Shown here: positions 46,920 to 61,489 of the stretch, piece after piece
Layout: the number at the start of each line of letters is the position of its first letter
Position numbering within the stretch: position 1 is the stretch's first letter
Source: Aselliscus stoliczkanus
Taxonomy: Eukaryota; Chordata; Mammalia; Chiroptera; Hipposideridae
NCBI GenBank assembly: GCA_033961575.1
Contig: CM066733.1
Coordinates: forward strand, 135,954,421 to 136,018,420
DNA: 64,000 bases
Direction of reading: 5' to 3'
Made by a program: the position numbers and the translations under genes
Notes under the pieces: generated by a model
Told to the model about the DNA's origin: nothing
The model's database searches: none
Seen by the model: only the letters and a program-made list of their open reading frames with translations

Positions 46920-47580
46920 TCTAGCCCTTTAAATTATATTATATCTTTTAAAAAATCTCTAGAATGTGCCCACTTCTCTCTGGTCCCATTGTCACTGCCA
47001 TAAATCAGAATACCATCATCACTCTCCTAAATTACTGCAACAGGCAGCTAACTCATTTCCATGCTTCCAGCCTTAAGCTTTTGATACACATTCTTCATAC
47101 TACCATTACAATATTGTTCTAAAATAAAAATCTAACATACAGCTCTTGGCCAATAGGTATACAGAAAGGGTGGTATGTGAACTTCTTTGTCACAGACCCC
47201 TGCTTGCTTGCCTGCCTCATCCCTTGCCATTCCCTCCCTATCTTCCCCTTGAACACTGAAATCATACTGCTTATCTTCCCCAGATGCGCAGTGCTCTCCT
47301 TCATCTGCCTGCCCAGCCTGGGTCCCTGCTTGCCTAATTCCTCCTAAACCTGTGTCTCCACATTTCAAGTGTCCATCTGGGAAGCTTTTCCTGACCTCCT
47401 TCCAGCAATGAATTTGTCGTCCCTTCCTCATGTAGCAGTTCTCTTACCCTCCCCTACTAAAGTGTAAAAGTTCTTTGAGGAACGAGACAATTGTTCTACA
47501 TACATCATCTTAGACTCAGAGCCTGGAATATAGCAGATACCCTATTAATGTTTTTTAGATAAATGATGAGTGCATCATGA
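46920..47580 (+). mobile_element. L2 LINE ORF2 end and 3' UTR
   Basis: Continues the previous copy in order: 'cctaaattactgcaacaggc', 'ctaactcatttccatgcttc', 'cttttcctgacctccttcc', 'gtgtaaaagttctttgagg' and 'agcagataccctattaatg'. Together with 45900-46480 it is one 1.7 kb L2 copy with about 400 bp of unrelated or unrecognised sequence inside. Confidence 0.75.
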
Positions 47581-47889
47581 ATTGCCATTTCTCAGAAGAA
47601 GAAATAGAGATTAACTCGCATGTCTCAGAGTGACACAGTAAGTCTTCTAATCTAGGATTATGTCTAATAAGTCATATATCTATGGTTAGAGAGACCCTAT
47701 AGATATACACCCATTGGAATAGAATTTTTATAGCATGAGATGTAGTTTGATAGGCTTTTCTACTTTTCTAGTTTGTTACAGAATGGTAGCACTCAGTGAC
47801 AACAAGGGAATGGGGAGCCAATATGGCTGACAATACATATACACATGACATAGGAAGAAGTGGACTGGAAATTGGGGGGTCCATTACTA

Positions 47890-48010
47890 GCTCTCCATAT
47901 GCTTCCCTTTTAGCACTTAGCTTCTCTGTGTCTCAGCCTCCCTCTCTGCAATATACATGAGTAGATTAGATGGTCTTGACTCTGTACAGTTTTAACTCTG
48001 TAACTCTATT
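47890..48010 (+). mobile_element. MIR-type SINE fragment
   Basis: 'gcttctctgtgtctcagcct', 'gagtagattagatggtcttg' and 'gtttaactctgtaactcta'-like text give the MIR3-type 3' half in forward orientation. Confidence 0.6.
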
Positions 48011-49164
48011 ATAATGCATGTGTCATGGTGCCCTTTTAGCTACTTCCCCCTGAAAAGTCTCAGTAAGCAATAGTGAAATGTACCAGGAATTATGATGTGT
48101 CTTGAAGCTTGCCACAAATACCTCTTAGCACAGGTATCCTGGACGGCATGCCTGGCTGGTTTCAGATCCAGATGTTTTCCCCAATCCCTGGCCTTTCATC
48201 AATAGTGAGGACTCCTATTGCCCTTTAATCCCTTTCTAAACAGACACCCACAGGATGGTGTGGAGGGTCCAATAGTAAGTAGACCTAGTTCGAAATGCGG
48301 AAAGTTGCCCTGGGGTCTCCCACAGCCAGGCTATCCTAAGGGTCAGTTCATCACTATACTTGTCCACAGAAAGTTCCCTGACCCATATCTTCTAAAATGT
48401 GGGAAAGCATGCTCAGGAAGCAGCAGATTCTGTTCCATAGGGGAGTGCCCTATCTTCTCTGCCACCAGCTGTAGCAGATTGGATTGGGGTGGCATGCAAA
48501 TATCATTAGCTGCAGTCAGAGGTTTGAACTGGGAAACACTGAAAGGATGGGGTAGCTAACCCCATTCATTCCCTGGGTGGAAACAGCTGAAAGGACACCA
48601 GAGAAGATTTGAGGTAAAGTCAGAACCCTGAGGTATCATGGTAGCCTGAAGTTAGGAGGAGCAGAGACTGGAGTTTGCAAAAATTCAGAGGTGATATTTA
48701 CATGTAGGAGTCCCTGGGGCGGGGGGTGAGACATACATTCTGGTCAGAAAGAAGAGAACAGCATGGACAAGGAGAGGAAGACCATGGGGGTCAAACCCAT
48801 ATGCTTCTGCTGCTGTGGACTGGATGCTGCCTTGGATCTGTACAATCTTCTGGTCCAATTTCATGCTCAGAGAGGTCTGGCCCTCCCACCCTTACTGTTC
48901 TTATATCTGTGAGGCTCTTTCTCCAGTGTGCATCTTCACAACAACCACCATTCCTCTTCCCCCCACCCTTGGTAAATGGAAGAGCCTAACACAGAGCCCC
49001 TTAGGGCAGGACTTCTTAATTAGGACACAACTGCTCTGGCCATGGGTGGGGCATTCAGATGTCTTAGTATCCAGGTGGCTCTTTCTCTACATTCACGTAA
49101 CATTTTCATCTGCACAGCATAGCTCCTTAAATAGCCAACAACCAAATTCCCACATATCGATACT
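48011..49164. other. No recognisable gene
   Basis: Contains overlapping open frames of 87-153 codons on the plus strand (48218-49276) with no domain or splice context. The 153-codon frame runs into an old DNA transposon, which argues against coding. Confidence 0.4.
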
Positions 49165-49385
49165 TAAGGAAATATTTAAACTGGAGTTCCATAAATTGGA
49201 GCTTATGAACCCAAAGAAAACTTTGGATGGGTCCTCAAGGAGGTCTAGAAACCCTCTGAAAATATATGTAGTATAAGGGGTGTGTGTGTTTTTTTTTGGG
49301 GTGGGCAGGAGGGGGTGTATTTTTCTGAGGACAGATTCCATCACTTTAACCAGATTCTCAGAGTGATCTATCACCTCCTATAAGT
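49165..49385. mobile_element. Diverged hAT-type MER element
   Basis: The phrases 'gggtcctcaaggaggtctag', 'cctctgaaaatatatgtag', 'attccatcactttaaccag' and 'attctcagagtgatctat' occur in the order seen in an old Charlie-like MER family. Exact family not assigned. Confidence 0.45.
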
Positions 49386-49404
49386 ATGTACCACTAGTTT
49401 ATTA

Positions 49405-49655
49405 CTAGCATTGCTGGGTTGCCAAGAATTCAGATTCTAGCATCAGAACTGTGACTGAAATCCTTGCTGTACCACTTACCATTGGGTAACCTTGAATATT
49501 TGCTTTACCCTGACATGTTATGTAATTTGTTCATGAAATGGGTGTAATACCCATAGAATTTACATACAGGAGTGTTAGGATTGAAAGAGATAACAATGTG
49601 CTTAGTGTGGTTCCTGGCATATAGCAAATTCTTAGTGAGTATTTGTGTATAGTAC
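49405..49655 (+). mobile_element. MIR SINE, full length
   Basis: Clear forward MIR from 'gaattcagattctagcatca', through 'ttgctgtaccacttaccatt', 'gtaaccttgaatatttgctt', 'taggattgaaagagataaca' to 'ggttcctggcatatagcaaa'. Confidence 0.88.
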
Positions 49656-52376
<2,721 letters not shown>

Positions 52377-52519
52377 GAGCTGCTTTGGTTGAGTTTTGAA
52401 TTAGATGACTGAGAATGTCACTTGCTTCATCTTCACCTCCCTCTTAACCCCACCTCTACTTTTCAACTGCAGTCCCTGAGGCCGTTGCGGTTGTAAGAAA
52501 AAGAGCTTGAAAAATGCTA
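52377..52519 (+). repeat. 143 bp duplicated cassette, copy A
   Basis: Matches 53851-53993 over its full length with about nine substitutions and no gaps. The last 68 bases are identical. It contains a polypyrimidine tract ending in ACTGCAG and, 20 nt later, a GTAAGA string. Flanks outside the 143 bp do not match copy B. Confidence 0.9.
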
Positions 52520-53178
52520 ACTGAACCTTGATTGATGCACTATTCTTTTCCTAAATGAATACCAGCATCCCTTTTAAAATAGTGGCCCTGGAGTTCAGAT
52601 GTTCTTTATACTGTCTTAGGCAAGGCATTGAAGATTTTTTTTTTCTGTAATTCATCTGGTATGTTAGCTGAACTTGTAAACTTGAACTTATTTTATGTAA
52701 CTCAAGTATTGTACTATCTATAGGAGACGAGTAGTTAAGGCTTAGAGGGGAAAAAAAATAGGTAATCATTTGTCATCCAAGAGCTTGATTGGATAGGTCA
52801 AGCATATTAGGCACAGATATTAAAAAAACTTATCAAACACATGAGGACATAAAAGAAGAAGAAAAGATGAGGGTGGGGTGGAGTCAACTAAGGTAAACAC
52901 AAGTTATGTGTACAATAAATATTTATTGAATGAATGTATGAGAGGTGTTTTGACATTTTTAATAAAAAACAAATTTAATATCAAACAGGAATATAAAATT
53001 ATTTTTTAATCTCCCACTTTCACAATACCTCAAAACACTACTTTCAATTTCAGATATTTTCCATATCTATGTACATTTGTGATATAGTTGGAATCACAAA
53101 GCAATAGCTTTTTGTATTTTCTTTGTTTTTTTCCCCCACTTATTTTTCAAGTATATATGTATATGTGTGTACATATAT

Positions 53179-53179
<1 letters not shown>
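52520..53179. other. No gene; small L2-like tail
   Basis: 'aataaatatttattgaatga' at about 52914-52933 is the L2 terminal motif. The rest is AT-rich and unassigned. Confidence 0.4.

Positions 53180-53224
<45 letters not shown>
53180..53224. repeat. (AC)n microsatellite
   Basis: About 22 AC units, preceded by a TATG/TGTA-rich transition. Confidence 0.98.
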
Positions 53225-53226
<2 letters not shown>

Positions 53227-53399
53227 ATTGTCCCATTGACCTGGATCTCCAGGGAGGCTCTGGGTACTTTCAAGGAGATTTTAAAACTCTGTCTAAAAAC
53301 ATGTTGTTTTCTACTTCAACTCCTGCTTAGAATGTTTGGTTCTGAGAGGGATATGAGCTGTTTTGGAAATCAGTCTGACAAATGATTGCTACAGCAGTG

Positions 53400-53850
53400 T
53401 GTAGCCAAGGTGAGTCCTAAAACATAAGAGCCGTTGCTAAGGGAACCACTAGAGAGGCGTTTAGGGTATAAACTTCGCTAGGGTATTTAAATTTCTTGCT
53501 ATCGTCCTTGCTTACTGGACTTGAAAATTTAAATAGCTTCAGTTAAGACAGAAATGTCCTAGGGGTGATGGGCGGGTCTGGCAGTGGGCAACGGGGGAAG
53601 GGGCAGTGGAGACTGCTGGAGAGAAGAAGGGACCTGCGCAGAGCGCTTTGGGGGCTGAGGAGTCTGGGAGTTTGAGTGAGAATTCGCTTCCTATTGGGAA
53701 AGATCATCCCTGTGCAGCTGCCAAGGTCCCTACCTACCAGGGGACAAATGTTTTGTTAGCTGGCTGGGCACAACCCTTATATATTTAAGCGTAAGAACAA
53801 TTAAAATGAAACCTTACCTTGGACTCCAGTGCATTCAGTTGATAAAAATG
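53400..53850 (+). promoter_or_regulatory. Promoter-like GC-rich patch with X-box, GC-box and NRF1-like motifs
   Basis: Within AT-rich surroundings this patch contains GTTGCTAAGGGAAC (53433-53446, an imperfect palindrome close to the RFX X-box), GGGCGGG (53570-53576, GC box), TGCGCAGAGCGC (53635-53646, NRF1-like) and a TATATATTTAAG string (about 53777-53788). The frame from 53537 to 53785 is open but has no suitable ATG. It could be a small promoter or the U3-like part of an unrecognised LTR. Confidence 0.3.
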
Positions 53851-53993
53851 GAGCTGCTTTGGTTGAGTTTTAAATTAGGTGACTGAGAATTTCACTTGCT
53901 TGGCCTTTACCTCCCTCTTAACCTGACCTCTACTTTTCAACTGCAGTCCCTGAGGCCGTTGCGGTTGTAAGAAAAAGAGCTTGAAAAATGCTA
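53851..53993 (+). repeat. 143 bp duplicated cassette, copy B
   Basis: Second copy of the cassette at 52377, same strand, 1474 bp downstream and directly after the promoter-like patch. The splice-acceptor-like tract and the 20 nt between AG and GTAAGA are identical to copy A. Confidence 0.9.
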
Positions 53994-54141
53994 TTTTAGA
54001 TCCACTTTTGTTCATAGTCTTATGAGGAAGTTTGAGACTCGAATTTAATATTTGAGTCAGATATTTTGCATTTGTTTGTTTTCTTTAATCTCTTTGTAAT
54101 AATAATGATACCATAAATAGCAAAATCTATAATTACAAAAT

Positions 54142-54500
54142 TATTGCTCCTACAATGTGTCAGGTCCTGTTTTAAGCACTTTACATATCGTCTATTTCCA
54201 ACAACCGTATGAGGAAGGTACTATCCTAATTCATCAATTCTAAAACATACCTTTTCTCTCACTTTTTAGCATCTATGAAATTGGAATGTGTCTTCTGATG
54301 GCATGTCGTAGTTTTTTGGCAGCATTGTAGAATTTCTTAATGGAACATAAAATAATGGTATGTTTTCCAATAGAGAACAGCTTAAATTCCATGAAATACA
54401 TCATTATTATCCTTATTTTACAAATGAAAAACTAAGGCCCAGAGAGGTCAGGTAGCTTGACCACAAACCTTGGCATTCTGGCTCAGGGTCTGTGCTCTTA
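54142..54500 (-). mobile_element. MIR SINE, reverse orientation, split by an insertion
   Basis: The left part (54142-54228) runs from 'acaatgtgtcaggtcctgtt' to 'gaggaaggtactat'. The right part (about 54400-54500) resumes with 'tcattattatccttatttta' and 'ggcccagagaggtcaggtag'. The two parts are co-linear MIR, so the DNA between them was inserted later. Confidence 0.75.
54229..54399. mobile_element. Inserted element inside MIR, with short inverted repeats
   Basis: The ~170 bp insertion holds a perfect 10 bp inverted pair, AAAACATACC (54242-54251) and GGTATGTTTT (54357-54366), with an AT-rich core between. It looks like a MITE-type DNA transposon of 125 bp or slightly more. Family not recognised. 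Confidence 0.45.
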
Positions 54501-54799
54501 GCCAGCATGTCCTTTTACTGGTACCCATTGTGGCTTTCCCCTGCCCCTCCTTGCACTGCCATTGAGGGGTGCCAGGTCCCCCTAGCCTAAGGTCCTGCCA
54601 GTGTTGACAATGGATTTCATCCTTTGGGTTGAAATCTCCTGGGATCCCTTCTAGCAGGGTTTACACATAGAGGCTTCCTTATTCAGCCATTGTCGTGCTG
54701 CTGGGATTCACTTATTATACTACTTTTTCAAATGAAAGGCAATTCCAAAACAGTGTTTTGGAGATGAGGCACAGAACACACTTTCATAGGGAGAGGACT

Positions 54800-55000
54800 G
54801 GAAGGATAAGTGGTGTGCTAGAACCAGTTCTGACTGGCTTACAAGAACTCTGGTCAGTTGGTTATTAAACCATTGGTAGCTTGAAATTGACCATGGTGAA
54901 AGTGTTTACATCACAGAAATCGGCAAACACTATGAATCAGGGCTTTTGTTTGTCCTCTTGAGAGAGCCAGTTTATGAGCATATCACTAGATAGATGCTAA
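54800..55000. mobile_element. Diverged hAT-like MER element (copy 2 of a pair)
   Basis: Shares 'ttggtagcttgaaat' and neighbouring ordered blocks with 30936-31130. Copy 2 has the longer right part ('agccagtttatgagcat'). Confidence 0.35.
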
Positions 55001-58000
55001 ATTATTGGACTCTAGCAGAAAGTCCTCATTGGTCAAATACAATAGTAGGAGGGGATCAGGCAGGGTGAGGAAGAGGAAGGTAGGCAGATATTCTAAAATT
55101 TTCAAAATAGTCTCAATGTCAAATCATTCTATCATTGGAGTTACAGCTTTGTGTGTGTATACATATAATTTGATTTAGTTTAATTTGCTATATTATGATC
55201 TTAATATCTATATGGGTAGGAGACTAATGATACATATACTATTCACCTTAAGAGGTGTAGAGAAATAAAAATTATCCAAGAAAAAAGCTCTGCCCACTTT
55301 TTATTTTGCCCTCCTTGTTGAGGGGAGAGGTTAGTGAGCTGCTTGCCAAGGGAAGTGAGTGGCCAGTGGGGCTTTCAAGATCATCCCAGAAGCATAGCCC
55401 AGAAACAATAATTATTAGATCCTAGAGGGCAAGGCTTGACATGTAGGAAGTGATCAACCCATGGTGATAGTTGAATTAAGCAGTTATATAAGCGTTCTTA
55501 TACTGTCACAATCTCGTCCACGTGGGTTCTTTTGTTATTTTCTTTTTCTCCTTGGTGATTCTCAGTAAAAGCCACAGAACATAAAGGGCGTGTGGGCTTA
55601 TCATTAGGAGGAGGAAGGAAGTGAGCTGCATAGACTCAGCCTCTGCCTGAAGAGTGAAAACTCTGGGGAACAAAGTCCATTATAAGCAAGGTTAAAGAGA
55701 AACCCAAGGCTGGGCAAGACCTCGAGTGTTGGTCAAAAAGAAAAGAAGATCATGGGAACTGCCTGGGGTTGAGGAGAAAATCTTAGGGCCAAGAGAAGGG
55801 AAGGGAGATTGAGTCTCTAAACAGGAGCTCTTTTGTCATCTTGGGGCCACAGAAGGCACAAGACATCACTCGGTGGAAGAAGGGTGGCGGGGTGAGGAAG
55901 GGAGAATGACTCTCAAAGCAAACTAGAGAAGGAGGTTGGATGATGGATGCTCTACCTGTTATAAAGGATGAGCTCATTTCTCATTTTCGATTGGGCTGTT
56001 TTAGAAAACAATAACAAAACCCTTTGTGACTCTCTATTTTGAGTTGTCCAGTATTCAGCTCCTGAAAGTTACCTTCATGGATTGTACATTGAATATTTTA
56101 GCAGTTGAGCTCTTGGTCAACTCAGAGACAGACTATGGGTTTCATGAGGGTGTGATATGAAGGCTAAATAACAACTTCTGGAACGACCTTCCTGATATCT
56201 GCCTCCCTCACAGAAAAGGGCTGCTCACAATCTATTAACAGATTTGGCCCTCATTAATAATTCTTTGAACTGGCAAAGCAATCCTAGCTGATTGAAAATA
56301 ATTATCAACCTCTCCAAATGATTAAACAGCATGTTTGGATTTTCATTTATATCATCATTTTGATTGAATGATGTGTATGAGTGTGGGACTGTGTATTAAC
56401 AAGGTAGCTCTTCAAAGTAATAATAAATACTTGATGAGGGAGAGTTGCATATTGTTCAGCATAAAAGGAAAAACAAGACGTCTGGAGCAGGTGAGTAATA
56501 TAACAAAATTGGAACCTAAAATAAATTATGAAAGACAGACTGCAGCAGAGATAAAGTTTCATGGGACATAAGTGATAAACACATAGAAAAATACTTATGC
56601 TGTTCCAAGCATAGCATCAGAAGATTGAAAATTCTGGTCAGCGTCAACAAACAAGCAGTGTAATTAATCTGGAACAGAAAGAATACCACAGATGTTTAAA
56701 ATTATTTTTTTTTCCTACTGACTCAGTCTCCTGCATATTTACAAATTGAAGGTTGTAGATTAATAGCCCCTGAGAATCACGCCCAACGGGCCCAACTCCA
56801 GGTTTATGTTTGCACTCAATGACATCCTTTTGGATTCAAACGATTTCCCCTAAACAGAATCTCAGGAAAATTAAAGCCTAAACCTGGGTTGTCTCACACC
56901 GGTCTCCCAAGTGTATTCCGTTAAGGATCCACTCAATAAGAATAACAAACAAAAACTCCCACCAGAAACTGCAGCATCTCACAGAGGTGGTGCCGATGGC
57001 TATTCTTCGCTCCAATAACTCAGTTTGGTGCAGCCCGGTTCATAACGCAATAATAGTAACACACTTCCACCTGGTTCATTTGAATTCTGATTTAGCTGCA
57101 TGTCCCCATCTGGATTAGCTCAACAAACTCTAAATGCTGGAGAGATTGTACAAACATGGAAGTTTAGAACACTCAGAGAACATTTTATTTCACAACACCC
57201 AGGAGCCGGCAAATGTTCCGTGGAGAGGTAAACTAAGTCCCTGTGATGTTTTGCTGGTGGTTTAAGGTCTCCTGGCCAAGCCAGAGGCCAAACAAACACG
57301 AGGATCTTGGCCAGAATTTTAAATTCTGCAGGTTAGTGTCAGAGCACTGCCTTCTTCCAGGGTTTTTTTGTTTGTTTGTTTTTTTCAATGCTTGTTAAAC
57401 ATGAAATTTTTCTGGAAGGGCAGTGAAAGGCAGAGTAGCCCAAATGGCAAAGAAAGAGCCAGCTCTACAGAGGAAGGCCCCATCTTATACCTGGGAGTCT
57501 TTCCTTCAAAGACTGCTGTTTGATGGAACTCCAAGAGAGCTTCAGCCATGTGTAGGTGATCTCTGAGTGTCTCAAGAGGTTAGAAGGGCAGCAGCAACAT
57601 GGCAAACCCTGCCTGAGGCTTTTTAACCTGAAGGGTTCATCCCATTTTCTGGTTTGAAACACCAAGTCTCATGTGGAGTCTACATGTGTCTCAGCCATTC
57701 CATAAACACTGAAATCAGAAGTCATTTGCCAAATTGTGACTTTCTACAGATACTAATAAGGCCTTCTACAAATTCTTTGCTATGAGGTCAATCAGAAACC
57801 AAGTCCTTAGTTCTTTTTCTATGAAGTAAGTTAGCACAATAGAATATGATGAGAATAGATTAAAATGTACTGGGGAAAAAAAATGCTCTCATCTCTAAAA
57901 ATAATATATTTACACTTTAAATGTAGTGACTTAGGAGTTTTGTCCACATTTATTTTCAAGATGCAAAGGGTATTCTGATAAACATACTCACATACACAAA

Positions 58001-59574
58001 GAAAAGAGTACCTGAGAAGTCATCAGTAACCAGTACGATCTGTAATCATACCTAGTAACCAGAATAGGGAAAAAAAATACAAATCAGGAGTATAAAACAT
58101 AATTTCTCACAGTCACTGTCCTACAAAAGATACAGCTGGTTGTTGACAAGTAAATGGGCCTGCCTTTCATTGCCCCTACATTCCCTCTTAATATTTTCCA
58201 TCTTCTTTTCTTCTTCCCCACGTCACTAGGTTAGGAGAATATTAGCAATTATCTCTAACAGACCCACTTAGGTTATGTTTATATAACAACAAGAAAATGT
58301 TTCCGGAAGGAATTCACTATGGCACTGGGGTGTAGGCATTAATTTCTTCATGTAAGAACCAGTTCTTCTCTGCAGAATGTTTCATCCAAATGTTTATTTC
58401 AAACTAGACTCAGCCTCGTGAAGGAGCCTTTTCCACATAAAAGCCTCCGGATTGGATAAGAACTGGCCTCACCCAGGGTGTCCTAAAACTGTCTTATCTT
58501 TTAACACATTTTCTAACTTCTTTTAGACAAAAGAAGGAAACCAAAACAAAATTGGGGCTAACAATATGGTTAAGAAGATAGGGCTTCAGTGGTGTTTCAG
58601 GGACACATGTTCCTGTGAGAATGAAGTCAGTGCAAAGGAAAGAGTTATTAAATTTCATAAAGTTCAGAATTGGAGGGACTTAGCACTAGTCTTTCTTATT
58701 CTACACATGTGGGTGGGAACTGAGAACCACAACGAGCAAAGCGACTAATCACATTTTCTAAAAACACTTGGTCTATGATCCAAGAGCTGATTGAAATATT
58801 CCAAGGCAGATTTTTTTTCTAGATATTCCAAATGAATGAGTGAATAAATAAACCATCCAATATGCTCTTTCATTCCAAAATTCAATCATTCATATTGTCT
58901 GGCAGTCCTTTCCTATATTTGCCTCAAATTTCTCATGCTGGCTTGTTCAGGACAGGTTTGCTTTTTGGCACACTGCCTCCGAGGTGGATGAATATTCCAA
59001 GAGAGGGCCTGGAGTCTGACGCTGGCTAAAGGGGACCCTGACTCCAGCCTGAGACAAACCTCAGTAGCGGCCAACCCAGGCCTCCATGTTTAGTCATTTC
59101 CCCATGACTTATTAGAATGGAGAGCCATTTCGTGCACAGGAATCAGAATTCTAACCAGGACTGTGTTGTCTGAAGTGACCACGTCCCTGACTCAGTCTGA
59201 GGGAGAGAGGGACTGCTTTTCTGTTCTGATCACTTCTTTTGTAGAAGTTGAAGCTTGCCTCTTGCCCTTTCAACAAGGAATCTTAATTTCGTAGTCATTT
59301 TAAAGTTTTCTGTTTTTCAACTTTCTGCCCCACCTCCTACCTTTGCCCTAATCCCCTCATCTCATTTAAGCAAAGTATTGGACTCCTTTTTCTTCTTTAT
59401 TTTCTCCCTGTAGTTTTTTGGATGCCTCAGGGAAGTTTACCCTTTTTACCGCATGTGAATTGTGCTTATTTGAATTTTTAAAAGTTAATGTCTTCTAGTT
59501 TCTATGAGACTGGTTTCCCTCACTTTTTAAATCACTCGACTTCTTGAAAGAGGTCTATACTTAGCCAGTAGTTA
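55001..59574. other. 4.6 kb without recognisable genes or repeats
   Basis: Mostly AT-rich. Scattered L2-tail-like strings (for example 'gaatgagtgaataaataaa' near 58832) are too short to call. 56750-57330 retains more CpGs and few simple repeats (see findings). No open frame above 77 codons. Confidence 0.4.
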
Positions 59575-60085
59575 GTGTCTTCACATCTCATTAATTCCTC
59601 AACCCATTACAGTCTGGCTTCCACCAACACCACACAATTAAAAATGCTGTCTCACCAGCATCCTTCCAATTGGCCAGTTCAATGGCCTCACTTTTCATTG
59701 TCAGCCTACTTGACATCTATGCAACAATTGACATGGTTGACCAGTTGCTCTTTATTGAAACTCTTGCCCTTCTCAGTCTCTTTTATTTCATCGGCTCTCC
59801 CTCTCTAAGCTTTCTTCTTGGGCTTGCTTTGCTGGTTCCTCCTGCCTTTTGATGTTTTTTTTCTAGGGGATCTATTTATGGTTTGCTCACCCCACACACC
59901 CTTGCTCTGTTCTAATTTCTTCCCTAACCCTGTGTGCATTTATAAAGTTCTCTGGCTTATCATTTCTTTGCTGAATTTCAGTGCATGTTTATTAGAGCCT
60001 ATAGGACATTTTCACACATTTTCTCTGAACATGCTGTATCATCATCCTCATCAGCATTATCATCCTCATCCTCATCATTAAATTC
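59575..60085 (+). mobile_element. L2 LINE ORF2 remnant (reverse transcriptase)
   Basis: In one plus frame 59690-59780 encodes LLDIYATIDMVDQLLFIETL, a decayed version of the conserved L2 RT stretch with its AFDTVDH-type motif. Upstream 'tacagtctggcttccaccaa' fits the preceding RT segment. The frame is broken after about 60 residues. A CAT/CCT-rich simple repeat sits at 60037-60080. Confidence 0.7.
60037..60080. repeat. (CAT/CCT)n-rich simple repeat
   Basis: Imperfect TCATCC/TCATCA units producing a His-Pro-rich spurious peptide. Confidence 0.85.
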
Positions 60086-60242
60086 TCTGTGCCTTTGCTC
60101 TTGCTGTTTTCTTGGCCTGTCGTGATCCTCCCTCATATTTCCTGCTTGGAGCATGCGTGCTAATTATTTAAGACCAGTCCTTCCACTGCTACCTCTTCTG
60201 AACATTCTGTCATCCCTAAGAGGAGTGTTTGAAGCATTTTGG

Positions 60243-60445
60243 TTGTGATAATGACTAATATTAATCGGATTCTTGGGTGCCAGTCTCTGATTTAAATCCT
60301 TCTCATGGATGATCTCATTGAATCTGCACAGCAATCTCTGATGTAGGTACCCACCAATTTTGTATGAGAAACCTAAGACTCAACATAATCACTTATAGAT
60401 TTCCACAATAAAATTTCAAACCCAGGCAGCCTGAGTCCAGTGTCC
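60243..60445 (-). mobile_element. MIR SINE, reverse orientation
   Basis: 'tgggtgccagtctctgattt', 'tggatgatctcattgaatct', 'tgagaaacctaagactcaac' and 'tttcaaacccaggcagcctg' follow the reverse MIR order including the tRNA-like B-box region. Confidence 0.78.
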
Positions 60446-60464
60446 TTATCTGGCCTCCCCAAAT

Positions 60465-60665
60465 AATAATAGTTCACTTTGACTGACTGCTTACTTTGTG
60501 TGTGGATTTCTGTGTGTTATTTCATTTAGTCCCCAGAACACTTGTGTGAGGAAGTACACTTGATATATCTATTTTATGAATGAGGAAACTGAGGCACAAA
60601 TGGATTAAGCAACTTGCTCAAAACTGCATAGCTCCCAAAGTAGCCAAGTCAGGATGTACGTTATT
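60465..60665 (-). mobile_element. Second MIR SINE, reverse orientation
   Basis: 'tgtgttatttcatttagtcc', 'gaatgaggaaactgaggcac' and 'aagcaacttgctcaaaactg' mark another full MIR immediately right of the previous one and in the same orientation. Confidence 0.85.
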
Positions 60666-61489
60666 TGTCTGTATTATAGAATCCCCAAATTGTTCTATAA
60701 TTTAACTACTTAGGACATCTTTCACTCTTGCATCAATTCCTTGAGAGCCCAGATAATGTTTTTTTAACTTTTCGTCCTCTATATCTAGTCACAAAATGAA
60801 AGTTCTATAAAAGTGGAGAGAGAGGCTAATAAATATATTGGCTATTGCTATCTTTGGGTCTTTTTTTAGGACAACTGATATGCACCACTTCGTTATATGT
60901 TTTTCCTAGCAAATCATTTTTTTTTGTGTGTGTAGCATTATGAATCCAAATATGAAAATGCTGTCTCTGCAAACTTTCTTTTCGAGTAAAAATTGTTTCA
61001 GTTCCCAAAGGTAAAATAATTGCTGCCCTGACAGCCTGTATCTGCTTCCCTCTCCTTTTAGCAGTTTTTAGCTGTTGTGTCCAGATGGAAGGTGTAGGTG
61101 AAGAGACTCGTAATCTATTTAGAGATAAATGCCATACTTCACATAGTATAAGCCGACAACATATTTATATCATGTCATGGTATGAAAGAGGTCATTTTCT
61201 CTTGAGTGAGGAGTATCTGCTCATCTCAGGTACTTGTTAGCCCTGTTACCCACCTTCCAGCCTCCCTTCCTTCTTCCCTCCCTCTCTCCAATATTCCAAT
61301 AGCTGGATTTCTCTGTTTGCTGATGATGTCACATAAAATCTAATATGCATCCATGTCTAACAATAGATTCTCCATCTCTCCACTCTCTCTAAAACAGGTT
61401 GGTTTTGTAGTTTTTAAATCATAAAATATAATAGTTTGTATCAATAAAGCATAATATGTTTCATTTTTCTTATTTTATTTGTGTATAAA
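60666..61489. other. No recognisable feature
   Basis: A CCTTCC-rich tract lies at 61255-61290. Otherwise unassigned. Confidence 0.4.

Noticed and set aside
48815..49276. 153-codon plus-strand open frame
   Set aside because: Runs into a diverged hAT element and shows no protein similarity that I recognise.
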